Positions 8,860-15,777 of a stretch of 62,220 nucleotides of DNA are shown in pieces; position 1 is the stretch's first letter, and every line of letters begins with the position of its first letter. A model generated the notes under the pieces. The model made no database searches. It worked only from the letters and a program-made list of their open reading frames with translations, and was not told the origin of the DNA. Position numbers and translations under genes: made by a program. Source of the DNA: Actinomycetota bacterium (GTDB lineage: Bacteria > Actinomycetota > Acidimicrobiia > Acidimicrobiales > Ilumatobacteraceae); assembly GCA_016213665.1 (NCBI GenBank), contig JACQZX010000093.1, positions 1 to 62,220 on the forward strand. Direction: 5' to 3'.

Positions 8860-9501
8860 TCAGGCCGCGAACACGGCAGGGTCGAGACCTTTGAGTGGGT
8901 CACTGCCATCGCCGAGCGCGGCAGCCTCGAATGCATCGGTGGGGAACACTGCAGCCACGTCCTTGCCGAGCGCGAGGCCGAGCACAACCTGATGCTGCGC
9001 CTCGATCGGCAAGATCGTCGCCGTCGCAGCGGCGTATGCGGGATCGATGAGGAGAGTCAGCGCAGCGGCGTAGGTGTAGGCCGCCTGGCCTTCCAGGGCG
9101 AAGGCAAACTCGAGTGCGCCGGCCTCGTCGGTAATGGCCTGTAGGGCCGGCGTCACGGCGGCAATCAACTTGGCATTGGCCGCGGTCACTGCCATCTCCC
9201 CCGCAACGGCACCGAACGCGTCGGCATGTTGCTGGTGATGCGACATGAACAACTCGGCAACCGGCAAGGTCGCGGCGGACAACGCCGGTGCGGCGGCCGT
9301 GTAGGCGGCCACCGCCGCCAACTCGATGCTCTGCGCGTAACCGGCAATGCCCTGATCGTCGAACTTGAATGCCTTGCTGCTGCGGACGTGCAAGTCCCTG
9401 TGCAGATCGGCTGCCTCGGTGGCGAACGTCTTCATGTTGTTGCGATGAAGCTCGTCGACCTGGGCGGCGAGCGCACGGAACTGTCGGTTGGTGATGTGCA
9501 T
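8860..9501 (-). CDS. ferritin-like domain protein without signal peptide
   Basis: A 213-residue paralogue of the Tat-exported ferritin-like protein downstream. Its domain has the same layout: Glu in IELAAVAAY, a SHHQQH cluster, Glu in ALEGQAAYTY, and PIEAQH. It shares the closing motif DPLKGLDPAVFAA. The N-terminus is a helix rich in charge and His with no export signal, so it should be cytoplasmic unless carried by a partner. The AGGAGG ribosome site is strong. It lies 48 bases downstream of the cupredoxin gene and 44 bases upstream of the Tat paralogue, indicating one operon. Confidence 0.85.
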   Translation of the reverse strand: MHITNRQFRALAAQVDELHRNNMKTFATEAADLHRDLHVRSSKAFKFDDQGIAGYAQSIELAAVAAYTAAAPALSAATLPVAELFMSHHQQHADAFGAVAGEMAVTAANAKLIAAVTPALQAITDEAGALEFAFALEGQAAYTYAAALTLLIDPAYAAATATILPIEAQHQVVLGLALGKDVAAVFPTDAFEAAALGDGSDPLKGLDPAVFAA

Positions 9502-9549
9502 ATCAATTTCCTCCTGCGGTTGCTGTTGGTTTGGCTGACTAACGGCGGG

Positions 9550-9915
9550 TCAATCGACGACGATGGTCCCGGTCATGAACGGGTGGAACGAGCAGATGAA
9601 GACAAACGTGCCGGCCGTGTCGAACGTGACAGAGGCCGACTGCTGCGGCTGAATGGCACCGGCATCGAAGTTGCCCGCCGATGTCGCGGTGTGCTGCTGG
9701 TTGTCGTTGTTCGTCCACGTAACGGATTCGCCAACGGAAACATGGGTCTCCGCCGGCGAGAAACTGAAGTCGGCGATGCTGATCGAGCCCGAGTCGGCCG
9801 GCTCGGCGGTAGCCGGCGGCGCAACTGTCGCGGTGCCGGCGGCGTCATCGTCGGCACTGCACGCACCGAAGACGATCAGTAGAGGGAACAGGGCAAGGTA
9901 GTGGGAGCGGCTCAT
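9550..9915 (-). CDS. plastocyanin-like cupredoxin lipoprotein
   Basis: Small extracytoplasmic blue-copper protein, presumably an electron carrier or copper-binding protein. From ATG 9915 (AGGTGG just upstream) it is 121 residues. The signal peptide ends in lipobox FGAC, followed by an Ala/Thr linker and a single cupredoxin domain. The type-1 copper ligands are all present: His in DNQQHTATS and Cys, His and Met in CSFHPFM. It heads the operon with the two ferritin-like genes and is divergent from the SigK-like sigma gene. The open frame extends to 9987, but the lipoprotein signal fixes the start. Confidence 0.9.
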   Translation of the reverse strand: MSRSHYLALFPLLIVFGACSADDDAAGTATVAPPATAEPADSGSISIADFSFSPAETHVSVGESVTWTNNDNQQHTATSAGNFDAGAIQPQQSASVTFDTAGTFVFICSFHPFMTGTIVVD

Positions 9916-9923
9916 GCCCACCT

Positions 9924-9950
9924 GTTCGGACCCCAGCTCGATCTGGATGG
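9924..9950 (-). promoter_or_regulatory. SigK-type promoter candidate for the cupredoxin operon
   Basis: On the minus strand CCATCC (9945-9950), a 15-base spacer and CCGAAC (9924-9929) precede the cupredoxin ATG by eight bases. The hexamers match the published mycobacterial SigK consensus (CCATCC and CCGAAT) almost exactly, although that spacer is usually given as longer. If used, the transcript would start within a base or two of the ATG. Confidence 0.65.
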
Positions 9951-10003
9951 GAGAATTGCTACCGTGAGCCAAATCCAGTGGCGACAACGCAGCGGGCGAT
10001 CAG

Positions 10004-10030
10004 TCATCCTTTTCGCCGCCGACTACGAAC
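10004..10030 (+). promoter_or_regulatory. SigK-type promoter candidate for the sigma/anti-sigma operon
   Basis: TCATCC (10004-10009), a 15-base spacer and ACGAAC (10025-10030) lie seven bases before the sigma gene ATG. Spacer and offset match the opposite-facing motif in front of the cupredoxin gene, consistent with autoregulation. Confidence 0.6.
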
Positions 10031-10037
10031 TATCAAC

Positions 10038-10652
10038 ATGACGGAAGAGGTAGGTGGATTGCGCAGACTTCATGCGGTACCCAATCCCACGACCAACGAC
10101 GATGTCGATCAGCTCGCGGCAGCACTCGTCAGTTGCGGGCGCGGCGACCAGCAAGCGTTCTCGACGATTTACGACCGGCTGGCACCGCTCGTTCACGGAA
10201 TCGTCCTGCGCATCGTTCGCGATCCAGCGCAGGCCGAGGAGGTCACCCAAGAGGTCTTCGTCGAACTGTGGCGTATCGCCCCGCGATACGACGCCGGCAA
10301 GGGCTCGGCGAAGGTCTGGGCGGCCACGATTGCGCATCGGCGAGCCGTCGACCGCGTGCGATCCGAACAGTCGGCTCGCGACCGCGTCGACCGCGCTGGC
10401 GCACACCGGCCTATTGCCCCCGACCCTGTCGCCGAAACCGTCGAGTCGTCGTTCGAACAACTGCGGGTTCGCAAGGCCCTCAACCAGCTCACCTCAGCCC
10501 AACGAGAAGCGGTCGAGCTCGCCTACTTCGGAGGCCATACATATCGGGAAGTGGCGACGCTTCTCGATGTCGCCGAAGGAACCATCAAATCACGAATTCG
10601 CGACGGAATGATCCGGCTTCGCGACGAGCTGGGAGCATCAGAAGCCTCATGA
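10038..10652 (+). CDS. sigK: ECF RNA polymerase sigma factor, SigK-like
   Basis: Alternative sigma factor released from its membrane anti-sigma partner by an envelope signal. The ATG at 10038 gives 204 residues. Region 2 spans about 30-105 (YDRLAPLVHGIVLRIVRDPA, QEVFVELWRIAPRYD, WAATIAHRRAVDRVR), and region 4 spans about 140-200 with an HTH in HTYREVATLLDVAEGTIKSR. Its stop overlaps the rskA-like start by four bases (ATGA). The ATIAHRRAVDRVR segment and the RskA partner favour the SigK (ECF19) group. A SigK-type promoter precedes it. Confidence 0.92.
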   Translation: MTEEVGGLRRLHAVPNPTTNDDVDQLAAALVSCGRGDQQAFSTIYDRLAPLVHGIVLRIVRDPAQAEEVTQEVFVELWRIAPRYDAGKGSAKVWAATIAHRRAVDRVRSEQSARDRVDRAGAHRPIAPDPVAETVESSFEQLRVRKALNQLTSAQREAVELAYFGGHTYREVATLLDVAEGTIKSRIRDGMIRLRDELGASEAS

Positions 10653-11368
10653 ACCCGAACCCCGACCTCCACCATCTCGGCGCCGCTTATGCGCTCGATG
10701 CGCTCGACGATGTCGAACGCGCCGCCTACGAGTCCCACTACCCGACCTGCGAGATCTGTAGCCAGGAGGTCCTCGACTTCCGATCGACAACGGCGGCGCT
10801 GAGCGAAGTGTCGACAACGGCACCGTCGGCGGAGCTGAAGGCGAGCGTGATGCAGCTGATCTCGGCGACTCGCCAACTACCGCCTGTCACCGGCCGATTC
10901 GCGCCCGAACCGAAGCGCCGGGGTACGGCGTTGTGGGCCGCGGCCGCCGCATTGCTGCTGTTCGTGGCGAGCGCCGCGTTCCTGGTCGGCCGCGCCGCCG
11001 AAACCGACGACGCATTCGCCAGTCAGCTCGAGCACGTGCTTGCCCAACCGGATGTTCGCATGCTCGACCTACCCGCGACTTCTGCAGCGACAGCGGGCCA
11101 CCTACGGGTCATCTGGTCCGCTTCGTCGAATCAAATTGCGATTCTGGGCGACGAACTGCCACCTGCCGACGTCGGCACCGCCTACGAACTGTGGCTGATC
11201 GATGAAACGGGCCCGGTGCCCACGAGAATGCTCGATTCCGCAGAAAACGGGGTCGTTCGCCGCATCCTGCCGCTTGCTGGCACCCCCGATACCTGGGGTG
11301 TGACCATCGAACCGCAGCAGGGCTCGACCAGCCCGACAGGCGAAATCCTGTTCCTCGGCGACGCCTGA
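10649..11368 (+). CDS. rskA: anti-sigma-K factor RskA-like membrane protein
   Basis: Membrane-bound inhibitor of the upstream sigma factor. It has 239 residues: a cytoplasmic zinc-binding anti-sigma domain with HYPTCEIC (HX3CX2C, about 28-35), one membrane helix (about 92-113, ALWAAAAALLLFVASAAFLV), and an extracytoplasmic RskA C-terminal domain containing AYELWLIDETGPVPTRML. Regulated proteolysis of such anti-sigma factors frees the sigma factor. The start overlaps the sigma stop as ATGA. Confidence 0.93.
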   Translation: MNPNPDLHHLGAAYALDALDDVERAAYESHYPTCEICSQEVLDFRSTTAALSEVSTTAPSAELKASVMQLISATRQLPPVTGRFAPEPKRRGTALWAAAAALLLFVASAAFLVGRAAETDDAFASQLEHVLAQPDVRMLDLPATSAATAGHLRVIWSASSNQIAILGDELPPADVGTAYELWLIDETGPVPTRMLDSAENGVVRRILPLAGTPDTWGVTIEPQQGSTSPTGEILFLGDA

Positions 11369-11436
11369 GGGGCTGTTCACATGTCACAGGAGCGCATTAC
11401 TGGGTTACCAACCTGCTAGACATGTCCCAATTCCGG

Positions 11437-11463
11437 GGAACTAAACGGCCGTCGCCGGCGTCT
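11437..11463 (+). promoter_or_regulatory. ECF-type promoter candidate upstream of whiB
   Basis: GGAAC (11437-11441), a 17-base spacer and CGTCT (11459-11463) resemble the GGAAC/CGTC promoters of many stress-response ECF sigma factors. A small hairpin (CGTCTA-TTCG-TAGACG) begins at the -10 element. The leader to whiB would be about 90 bases. This is motif matching only. Confidence 0.35.
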
Positions 11464-11558
11464 ATTCGTAGACGGTGGTGCGGTTCCCGGGTCGCAAGGG
11501 CTTGGTGCGGGCGCACTACCGCCGCGATCCCCCATCGCGGTCAACTGAGGAGACGCTC

Positions 11559-11846
11559 ATGAAACCGAACCTTCACGCCACCCCCGCCGATCTCACCGCG
11601 CTCGTCGAGAACGACACCGCGACCGCCTGGATGAGCCGCGGCAACTGCCGCAACTATCCGCCGGCGACTTTCTTTCCCAGCGACGGCGTCGGTGTCGACC
11701 GTGCTCGCAAGATCTGCGATGGCTGCCCGGTGCTGGGTCAATGCCTGGAATACGCGCTGGAGCAACGCATCGAGCATGGCGTGTGGGGGGCATGTAGCGA
11801 ACGAGAGCGTCGCCGCATTCTCAAGCGTCGCCGAGTCGCCGTCTAG
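11559..11846 (+). CDS. WhiB-family iron-sulfur transcription factor with an extra cysteine
   Basis: A 95-residue redox-sensitive regulator. The ATG at 11559 follows a GAGGAG ribosome site. The four [4Fe-4S] cysteines are C30 and the cluster C53, C56 and C62 (ICDGCPVLGQC). The turn motif, usually G-[VI]-W-G-G, reads GVWGAC and contributes a fifth cysteine (C79). A basic tail (ERERRRILKRRRVAV) would bind DNA. The WhiB subgroup is not assigned. A bidirectional hairpin terminator follows. Confidence 0.93.
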   Translation: MKPNLHATPADLTALVENDTATAWMSRGNCRNYPPATFFPSDGVGVDRARKICDGCPVLGQCLEYALEQRIEHGVWGACSERERRRILKRRRVAV

Positions 11847-11855
11847 GCGCAACCG

Positions 11856-11885
11856 GCAGCTCGGTCGCAGCCGCGACCGGGCTGC
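11856..11885 (+). terminator. hairpin terminator between convergent whiB and tatA
   Basis: Arms of 13 bases (GCAGCTCGGTCGC and GCGACCGGGCTGC) around a 4-base AGCC loop pair fully on the plus-strand RNA with one U-G, and with one mismatch on the minus strand. It lies between the stop codons of two convergent genes. No T-run follows. Confidence 0.75.
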
Positions 11886-11899
11886 AAACGGTGATTCAG

Positions 11900-12094
11900 C
11901 TAGTCGTCGGAATTCTTGGTCGAGTCCGCCGACTTGCCGGCTTCGCTCTGACCCGCGGCCAAGCCGTCTTTGAATTCCTTCTGTGCCTTGCCGAGGTTCT
12001 TGGCCAACTTGGGCAGTTGCGAACCACCGAAGAGCACCAGAACGATGACGAGGATGAGACCAATCTCAGGAGGGCCGAAACCTGCAGCGAACAT
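11900..12094 (-). CDS. tatA: twin-arginine translocase subunit TatA/TatE
   Basis: Pore-forming subunit of the Tat export system for folded proteins. At 64 residues it has the family pattern: an N-terminal helix (IGLILVIVLVLFGG), the hinge, then the amphipathic helix (LPKLAKNLGKAQKEFKDGL) and a polar tail. The gene stands alone, without tatB or tatC nearby. The ferritin-like lipoprotein encoded at 7976-8815 is a plausible Tat client. A TAGCAT hexamer seven bases before the ATG suggests a leaderless mRNA. Confidence 0.95.
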   Translation of the reverse strand: MFAAGFGPPEIGLILVIVLVLFGGSQLPKLAKNLGKAQKEFKDGLAAGQSEAGKSADSTKNSDD

Positions 12095-12101
12095 GAGACC
12101 G

Positions 12102-12107
12102 ATGCTA
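12102..12107 (-). promoter_or_regulatory. -10 hexamer for leaderless tatA
   Basis: TAGCAT seven bases before the ATG, with no ribosome site between. Confidence 0.5.
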
Positions 12108-12148
12108 GCGCCGAGTGCCCGCGGAAGTACAGGCGCCCCGGCGATGGG

Positions 12149-12418
12149 TCACGCGCTGGTGCGGCGAACGCCCTGCGAGCGCTGACGACGCAGGCGACGA
12201 CGCTCGCGTTCGGACAGGCCACCCCAGATACCGAACTTCTCGCCGTTGACCAGCGCGTATTCGAGGCAGTCGGTGCGCACGATGCAGCCGCGGCACACCT
12301 CTTTGGCCTCGCGAGTGGAGGCGCCACGCTCGGGGAAGAACAGATCGGGGTCGACCCCGAGGCAGTTCGCCTTGTCTTGCCAATCTGTTTGCGGCTCGGA
12401 TGTGAGTTCGATTTGCAT
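12149..12418 (-). CDS. WhiB-family transcription factor, WhiB1/WhiB2-like
   Basis: An 89-residue iron-sulfur regulator with the canonical arrangement: C19, then C42, C45 and C51 (VCRGCIVRTDC), the turn GIWGG and a basic tail (ERERRRLRRQRSQ). Unlike the neighbouring WhiB it has the normal turn with no extra cysteine. The start has an AGGGGG purine run upstream. A sigma-A-like promoter and a 5'-terminal hairpin precede it. The exact WhiB class is uncertain. Confidence 0.95.
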   Translation of the reverse strand: MQIELTSEPQTDWQDKANCLGVDPDLFFPERGASTREAKEVCRGCIVRTDCLEYALVNGEKFGIWGGLSERERRRLRRQRSQGVRRTSA

Positions 12419-12447
12419 GTTGCTGGCCCCCTGCTCTCAGGCCTCAC

Positions 12448-12469
12448 GGGGTATCGGGAGCGACACCCC
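12448..12469 (-). promoter_or_regulatory. 5'-leader hairpin of the minus-strand whiB mRNA
   Basis: Nine-base arms (GGGGTGTCG and CGATACCCC, one G-U) with a CTCC loop. They would begin at the predicted transcription start and end about 30 bases before the whiB ATG. It may protect or regulate the message. Confidence 0.5.
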
Positions 12470-12475
12470 TGTAAT

Positions 12476-12504
12476 TACATAGGTGTTATTCTCCCATATC
12501 ACAA
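12476..12504 (-). promoter_or_regulatory. sigma-A-like promoter of the minus-strand whiB
   Basis: TTGTGA (12499-12504), a 17-base spacer and TATGTA (12476-12481) on the minus strand give an estimated start near 12469 and a leader of about 50 bases. Confidence 0.55.
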
Positions 12505-12565
12505 GACGTTCGCGCAAGGGGGGATTAGCCATAGCCACTGACAAGGGACTTTGTGACAAATTCCT

Positions 12566-14599
12566 TCAGCCGGCGCGGCGGGCGGACCGACCCCTGGCAA
12601 CGCGCTGCTTGTGCTCGATGAAGTCGACCAGCACGTAGTCGCCAAGAGTTTCGTGGTTGGTGAAGAACGCCCGACCGCGGTTGATCGCGGTCAACTTCTC
12701 GATGAACGATCTCAAACCAGAGTCGGCATCGAGCATGAAGGTATTGATTCGTATGCCTTCCCGGGTGCAGCGGACGACCTCGCGCAGGGTTGCCTCCACG
12801 GTCGCCGAGACCGGCGGGTAGTTGAAGTACACATCACCGCCAGCAGTTATGTGCGCAGTCGGTTCGCCGTCGGTGATCATGATGATCTGCTTCGTGCCGC
12901 TCTGGCGGGCGAGCATCTGCCGCGCGAGTGTGAACCCGTGGTGCATGTTGGTTCCGTAGGCGAAATCCCAGCTCACCTCCGGCAGCTGCGCGACCGTCAG
13001 CGTGTAGGCGGTTTCGCTGAAGCCGATCAGGCCCATGTAGTCGCGGGGAAACTGCGAGGTGATCAACGAGTGCAACGCCATGGCCACCTTCTTGGCCGGC
13101 AGGAAGTTGTCACGCATCGGCATGCTCATCGACAGATCGAGCATCAACACTGTCGACGAGCGAGTGACGTGCTCGGTTCGTTCGATCTCAAAATCTTCCG
13201 GCGACAGTTTCACGGGGGTTTGCTCATCCGGTCCCAGCACCGCGCGCCTGCTCAGCGCATTGCGGATCGTGCGCTGTAGATCGAGGTTGAAGGGATCGCC
13301 GAACTCGTAGGTCTTGGTCTCGTAGGTGCGTTCGTGACCTTGCCCCAACGCGTCGATTTGATGCTGGCCCATGCGGTCGTTGGTGAGCTTGCTATAGACA
13401 TCGCGTAATGCGTTGCTGCCGATCTTGCGTAAACCGTTCGGTGTCAGCTCGAGTCGGCCCTCCTTCTGCTGAATGAGGCCCTGCTCCTCCAACATCCGAG
13501 TCAACTGTGCCAAATGATCGAGCGATTGCGCGGCATCGTCACCGAGTAGATCGCGCACCCGATCCATGTCGGCCTCGGCCAGCGCGCCGGGGCTGGCGGC
13601 ATTGCGCAACAGGTTCTCCAGTTGGTCGAGGTCGCCCAGTTCCTGCATGGTCTGCATTGCCTGCGCCATGCCCATCGGGTCACTGCCCTCGAAGCCGTAC
13701 TGCTGGCCCCATCCCATCTCGGGAAGTAGCTGCTGCAGATTGCGACCCAACTGATCCATTTGCCAGCGCAGATCCATGTCGGACAGCAACTGGTCGCTCA
13801 ACTGCTGTAGCTGCGCCCGCTGCTCGGGACTCATCGAATTGAGCATCGCTTGCATCGCCGCCATTCGGCGCGCGAGCTGTTGCAACAGCTCATCGAGGTC
13901 ACGCGGGTCCTCGGGAAAGAAGTCGCCGTACTGCGCCATGAAATCGTCGAAACCTGGATCGTCGCCACGCATGCGTCGCTCGATCATCTCGTTGAGCGCA
14001 GCCATCATGTCCTTCGTGCGCTGCATCTCAGCACCGGAAACGCTCTGCATCGACGATGACAGCTGGTCGAATGCCTGTTGCATGAGCTGTTGCCGCAGTT
14101 TGTCGAGAAGCTGCTCGAAACGTCGCCGCGCATCGCCGCTCTCGAAGTCGTAGACCGAGAGCTCGCGCACCTTGCCGGCGAGGTCGTCGGGCAGTACCCC
14201 CAGGCGGAAATTGCGATCGGCGGCTGAATCGCGCGCCGCGCTTGCCCGACGTTCGTCGCCGCTGCGTTCCGCCGCCGCCGTCGCCTGTTCGATGGCGTGA
14301 CGCTCCTCGTCGACGATGTCGTTCAGTTCGTCGGCGATCTCCTGGTAGACGCCGCCGAGGTCGTGACGGTCGAGTCGCAGCCGGCGCTGTTCGCGAAGGC
14401 GGTCGAGCATCTCGCGCAAACCCGGCAGACGCTCGCCGTTGCGGTCGCGAACACCGTCGTTGAGCAGGCGCCGCAAGGCAGCGTTGACGTCACCGTGGTA
14501 GAGCACGTCGTCGGTCAACTGGTCGAACAAGCCGTCGGCGTCGAGATCGAAGCCCTTCTGCGTGCCATCCCAGCGCGAGTAGGTGAACCGACCGGCCAT
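12566..14599 (-). CDS. large von Willebrand factor A domain protein (MoxR partner type)
   Basis: A 677-residue cytoplasmic protein. The long N-terminal part is predicted helical and very rich in Gln, Met and Arg (for example MQQAFDQLSSSMQSVSGAEM). The C-terminal third is a VWA domain with the metal-ion site DLSMSM and a later TDGEP. The N-terminus MAGRFTYSRWDGTQ resembles actinobacterial VWA proteins paired with Mg-chelatase-like ATPases (the Rv0958-Rv0959 type of pair). Its likely partner is the MoxR-type ATPase at 15778-17190, also minus strand but separated by two genes. The function is unknown; such pairs act as chaperone-like maturation machines. Confidence 0.88.
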   Translation of the reverse strand: MAGRFTYSRWDGTQKGFDLDADGLFDQLTDDVLYHGDVNAALRRLLNDGVRDRNGERLPGLREMLDRLREQRRLRLDRHDLGGVYQEIADELNDIVDEERHAIEQATAAAERSGDERRASAARDSAADRNFRLGVLPDDLAGKVRELSVYDFESGDARRRFEQLLDKLRQQLMQQAFDQLSSSMQSVSGAEMQRTKDMMAALNEMIERRMRGDDPGFDDFMAQYGDFFPEDPRDLDELLQQLARRMAAMQAMLNSMSPEQRAQLQQLSDQLLSDMDLRWQMDQLGRNLQQLLPEMGWGQQYGFEGSDPMGMAQAMQTMQELGDLDQLENLLRNAASPGALAEADMDRVRDLLGDDAAQSLDHLAQLTRMLEEQGLIQQKEGRLELTPNGLRKIGSNALRDVYSKLTNDRMGQHQIDALGQGHERTYETKTYEFGDPFNLDLQRTIRNALSRRAVLGPDEQTPVKLSPEDFEIERTEHVTRSSTVLMLDLSMSMPMRDNFLPAKKVAMALHSLITSQFPRDYMGLIGFSETAYTLTVAQLPEVSWDFAYGTNMHHGFTLARQMLARQSGTKQIIMITDGEPTAHITAGGDVYFNYPPVSATVEATLREVVRCTREGIRINTFMLDADSGLRSFIEKLTAINRGRAFFTNHETLGDYVLVDFIEHKQRVARGRSARRAG

Positions 14600-14605
14600 T
14601 GCCAG

Positions 14606-14611
14606 AACCTA
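14606..14611 (-). promoter_or_regulatory. -10 hexamer for leaderless VWA gene
   Basis: TAGGTT six bases before the ATG at 14599, with no ribosome site. Confidence 0.5.
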
Positions 14612-14681
14612 CCCAACAACGACCTCGGGGGCGGCGCCGAATCCCCGCCAACGAGACAGGAACCGAGACTTTGTGAAATGC

Positions 14682-14711
14682 TTCACGAGGGAGTCGGCGA
14701 GCTAGTACACT
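14682..14711 (+). promoter_or_regulatory. sigma-A-like promoter of the adenylate cyclase gene
   Basis: TTCACG (14682-14687), an 18-base spacer and TACACT (14706-14711) are followed by six bases and the ATG, giving a leaderless transcript. Confidence 0.55.
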
Positions 14712-14717
14712 GAATCC

Positions 14718-15269
14718 ATGCGTGTTCCGCGGACGTTTGCCTTCGTAGACCTTTCCGGGTTTACCAACTACACCGCCGCCTTTGGCGACGATGCCGCTGG
14801 CCGCATCCTGGGCGCCTTTCGCACGATCACCCGTGAGGTGGCCAGTGAACGCGGTGTACGAATCGCCAAGTGGCTGGGCGATGGGTGCATGGTCGTTTCC
14901 ATCGAGCAGTCCAACGCCATTGCCTTCGCTCTCGATCTCGAACGTCGCTCGGCCGAGGTGTGCGCTCCGCTCTCGCTGCGGGTGGGCATTGCCAGTGGCC
15001 ACGCACTGCTATTCGAGGGCGACGACTACATCGGCTCGGCGGTGAACATGGCCTCCCGCCTTTGCGACGCGGCCGGCCCGAATGAGGTGTTGCTGCCGAC
15101 GATGCAGCTCGAGCGCCTTCCCGAAGGCGTGCTGGCATCGGCACACGGCGACCTCGACCTGCGCGGGTTCCCCGGGTCGATCAGCGTGGTGGTGCTCAGT
15201 GGCACCCCGAAACTGTCGGCCAGCACCGACACCGGCGAGCTATGGACTCGCAGCCCGTTCCTCGCTTGA
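14718..15269 (+). CDS. single-domain class III adenylate cyclase
   Basis: A 183-residue soluble cyclase made of little more than the catalytic domain, which must dimerise to work. All key residues are present: metal-binding D11 (FVDLSGFT) and D55 (KWLGDG), adenine-specifying K51 with D102/D103 (EGDDYIG), and the transition-state pair N110 and R114 (VNMASR). It should therefore make cAMP. It lies on the opposite strand between the large VWA gene and the SnoaL-like gene. No sensor domain is fused to it. Confidence 0.88.
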   Translation: MRVPRTFAFVDLSGFTNYTAAFGDDAAGRILGAFRTITREVASERGVRIAKWLGDGCMVVSIEQSNAIAFALDLERRSAEVCAPLSLRVGIASGHALLFEGDDYIGSAVNMASRLCDAAGPNEVLLPTMQLERLPEGVLASAHGDLDLRGFPGSISVVVLSGTPKLSASTDTGELWTRSPFLA

Positions 15270-15298
15270 AGTTTCACTAGGCGGCGCGACTCGCCGTC

Positions 15299-15336
15299 GT
15301 GTCATTCCTTGTGTGTCATTCCTTGTGTGTCATTCG
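15299..15336. repeat. 14-bp tandem repeat between convergent genes
   Basis: GTGTCATTCCTTGT occurs twice perfectly (15299-15312 and 15313-15326), followed by a partial third copy to 15336. The third copy contains the stop codon of the SnoaL-like gene. It looks like replication slippage in a convergent intergenic gap. Confidence 0.85.
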
Positions 15337-15770
15337 TAGTCGAGGGCCGCGACTCGCTCCGTGTCCTCGTAGTCCTCCCACATCACCAGTCGTCCCCACC
15401 GCGCCAGCAGGAAAGCCACCGCGCGATTGTTGTATCGATCGTGGCCGTCGGCGCCTGGAATGTAGACGTGTACACGAACGGCAATGCGAATTCGCCACGG
15501 TGGACCGTTGACCAGCACGTCCTCGATGACGAACTGGATGCCTTCGTCGACGAATCGTTGCGCGAAGCTCATACATTCATCGACTCCGCGGTGCGTCGCG
15601 TACGGCTGGCGACCCTTCACCACCGGGCGGTACATCGCGGCCCACGAGTTGTTGCCGGGGAACATCAGCTCGGCATCTGGCGCGGCCATCTTGAGCAGCA
15701 AGCTCGGGTCGCCGTTGTTGAGTCGCTTGACGGCCAAGCGCAGCAGCGCCCGTACCGACGCCTTGTACAT
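15330..15770 (-). CDS. SnoaL/NTF2-like protein
   Basis: A 146-residue protein with a small cone-shaped NTF2-like fold, inferred from the pattern of an N-terminal helix pair (RALLRLAVKRLNNGDPSLLL), AAPDAELMFPGNNSWA and C-terminal beta strands (VRVHVYIPG, WEDYEDTERV). Members bind or transform small polar or polycyclic molecules; no substrate can be named. The ATG at 15770 lies seven bases after the MoxR stop, so the two form an operon. The last codons fall in a tandem repeat. Confidence 0.75.
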   Translation of the reverse strand: MYKASVRALLRLAVKRLNNGDPSLLLKMAAPDAELMFPGNNSWAAMYRPVVKGRQPYATHRGVDECMSFAQRFVDEGIQFVIEDVLVNGPPWRIRIAVRVHVYIPGADGHDRYNNRAVAFLLARWGRLVMWEDYEDTERVAALDYE

Positions 15771-15777
15771 CGCGGCT

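Noticed and set aside
15299-15336. Possible CRISPR or iteron array
   Set aside because: Only 2.7 copies of 14 bases with no spacers and no replication or cas genes nearby.
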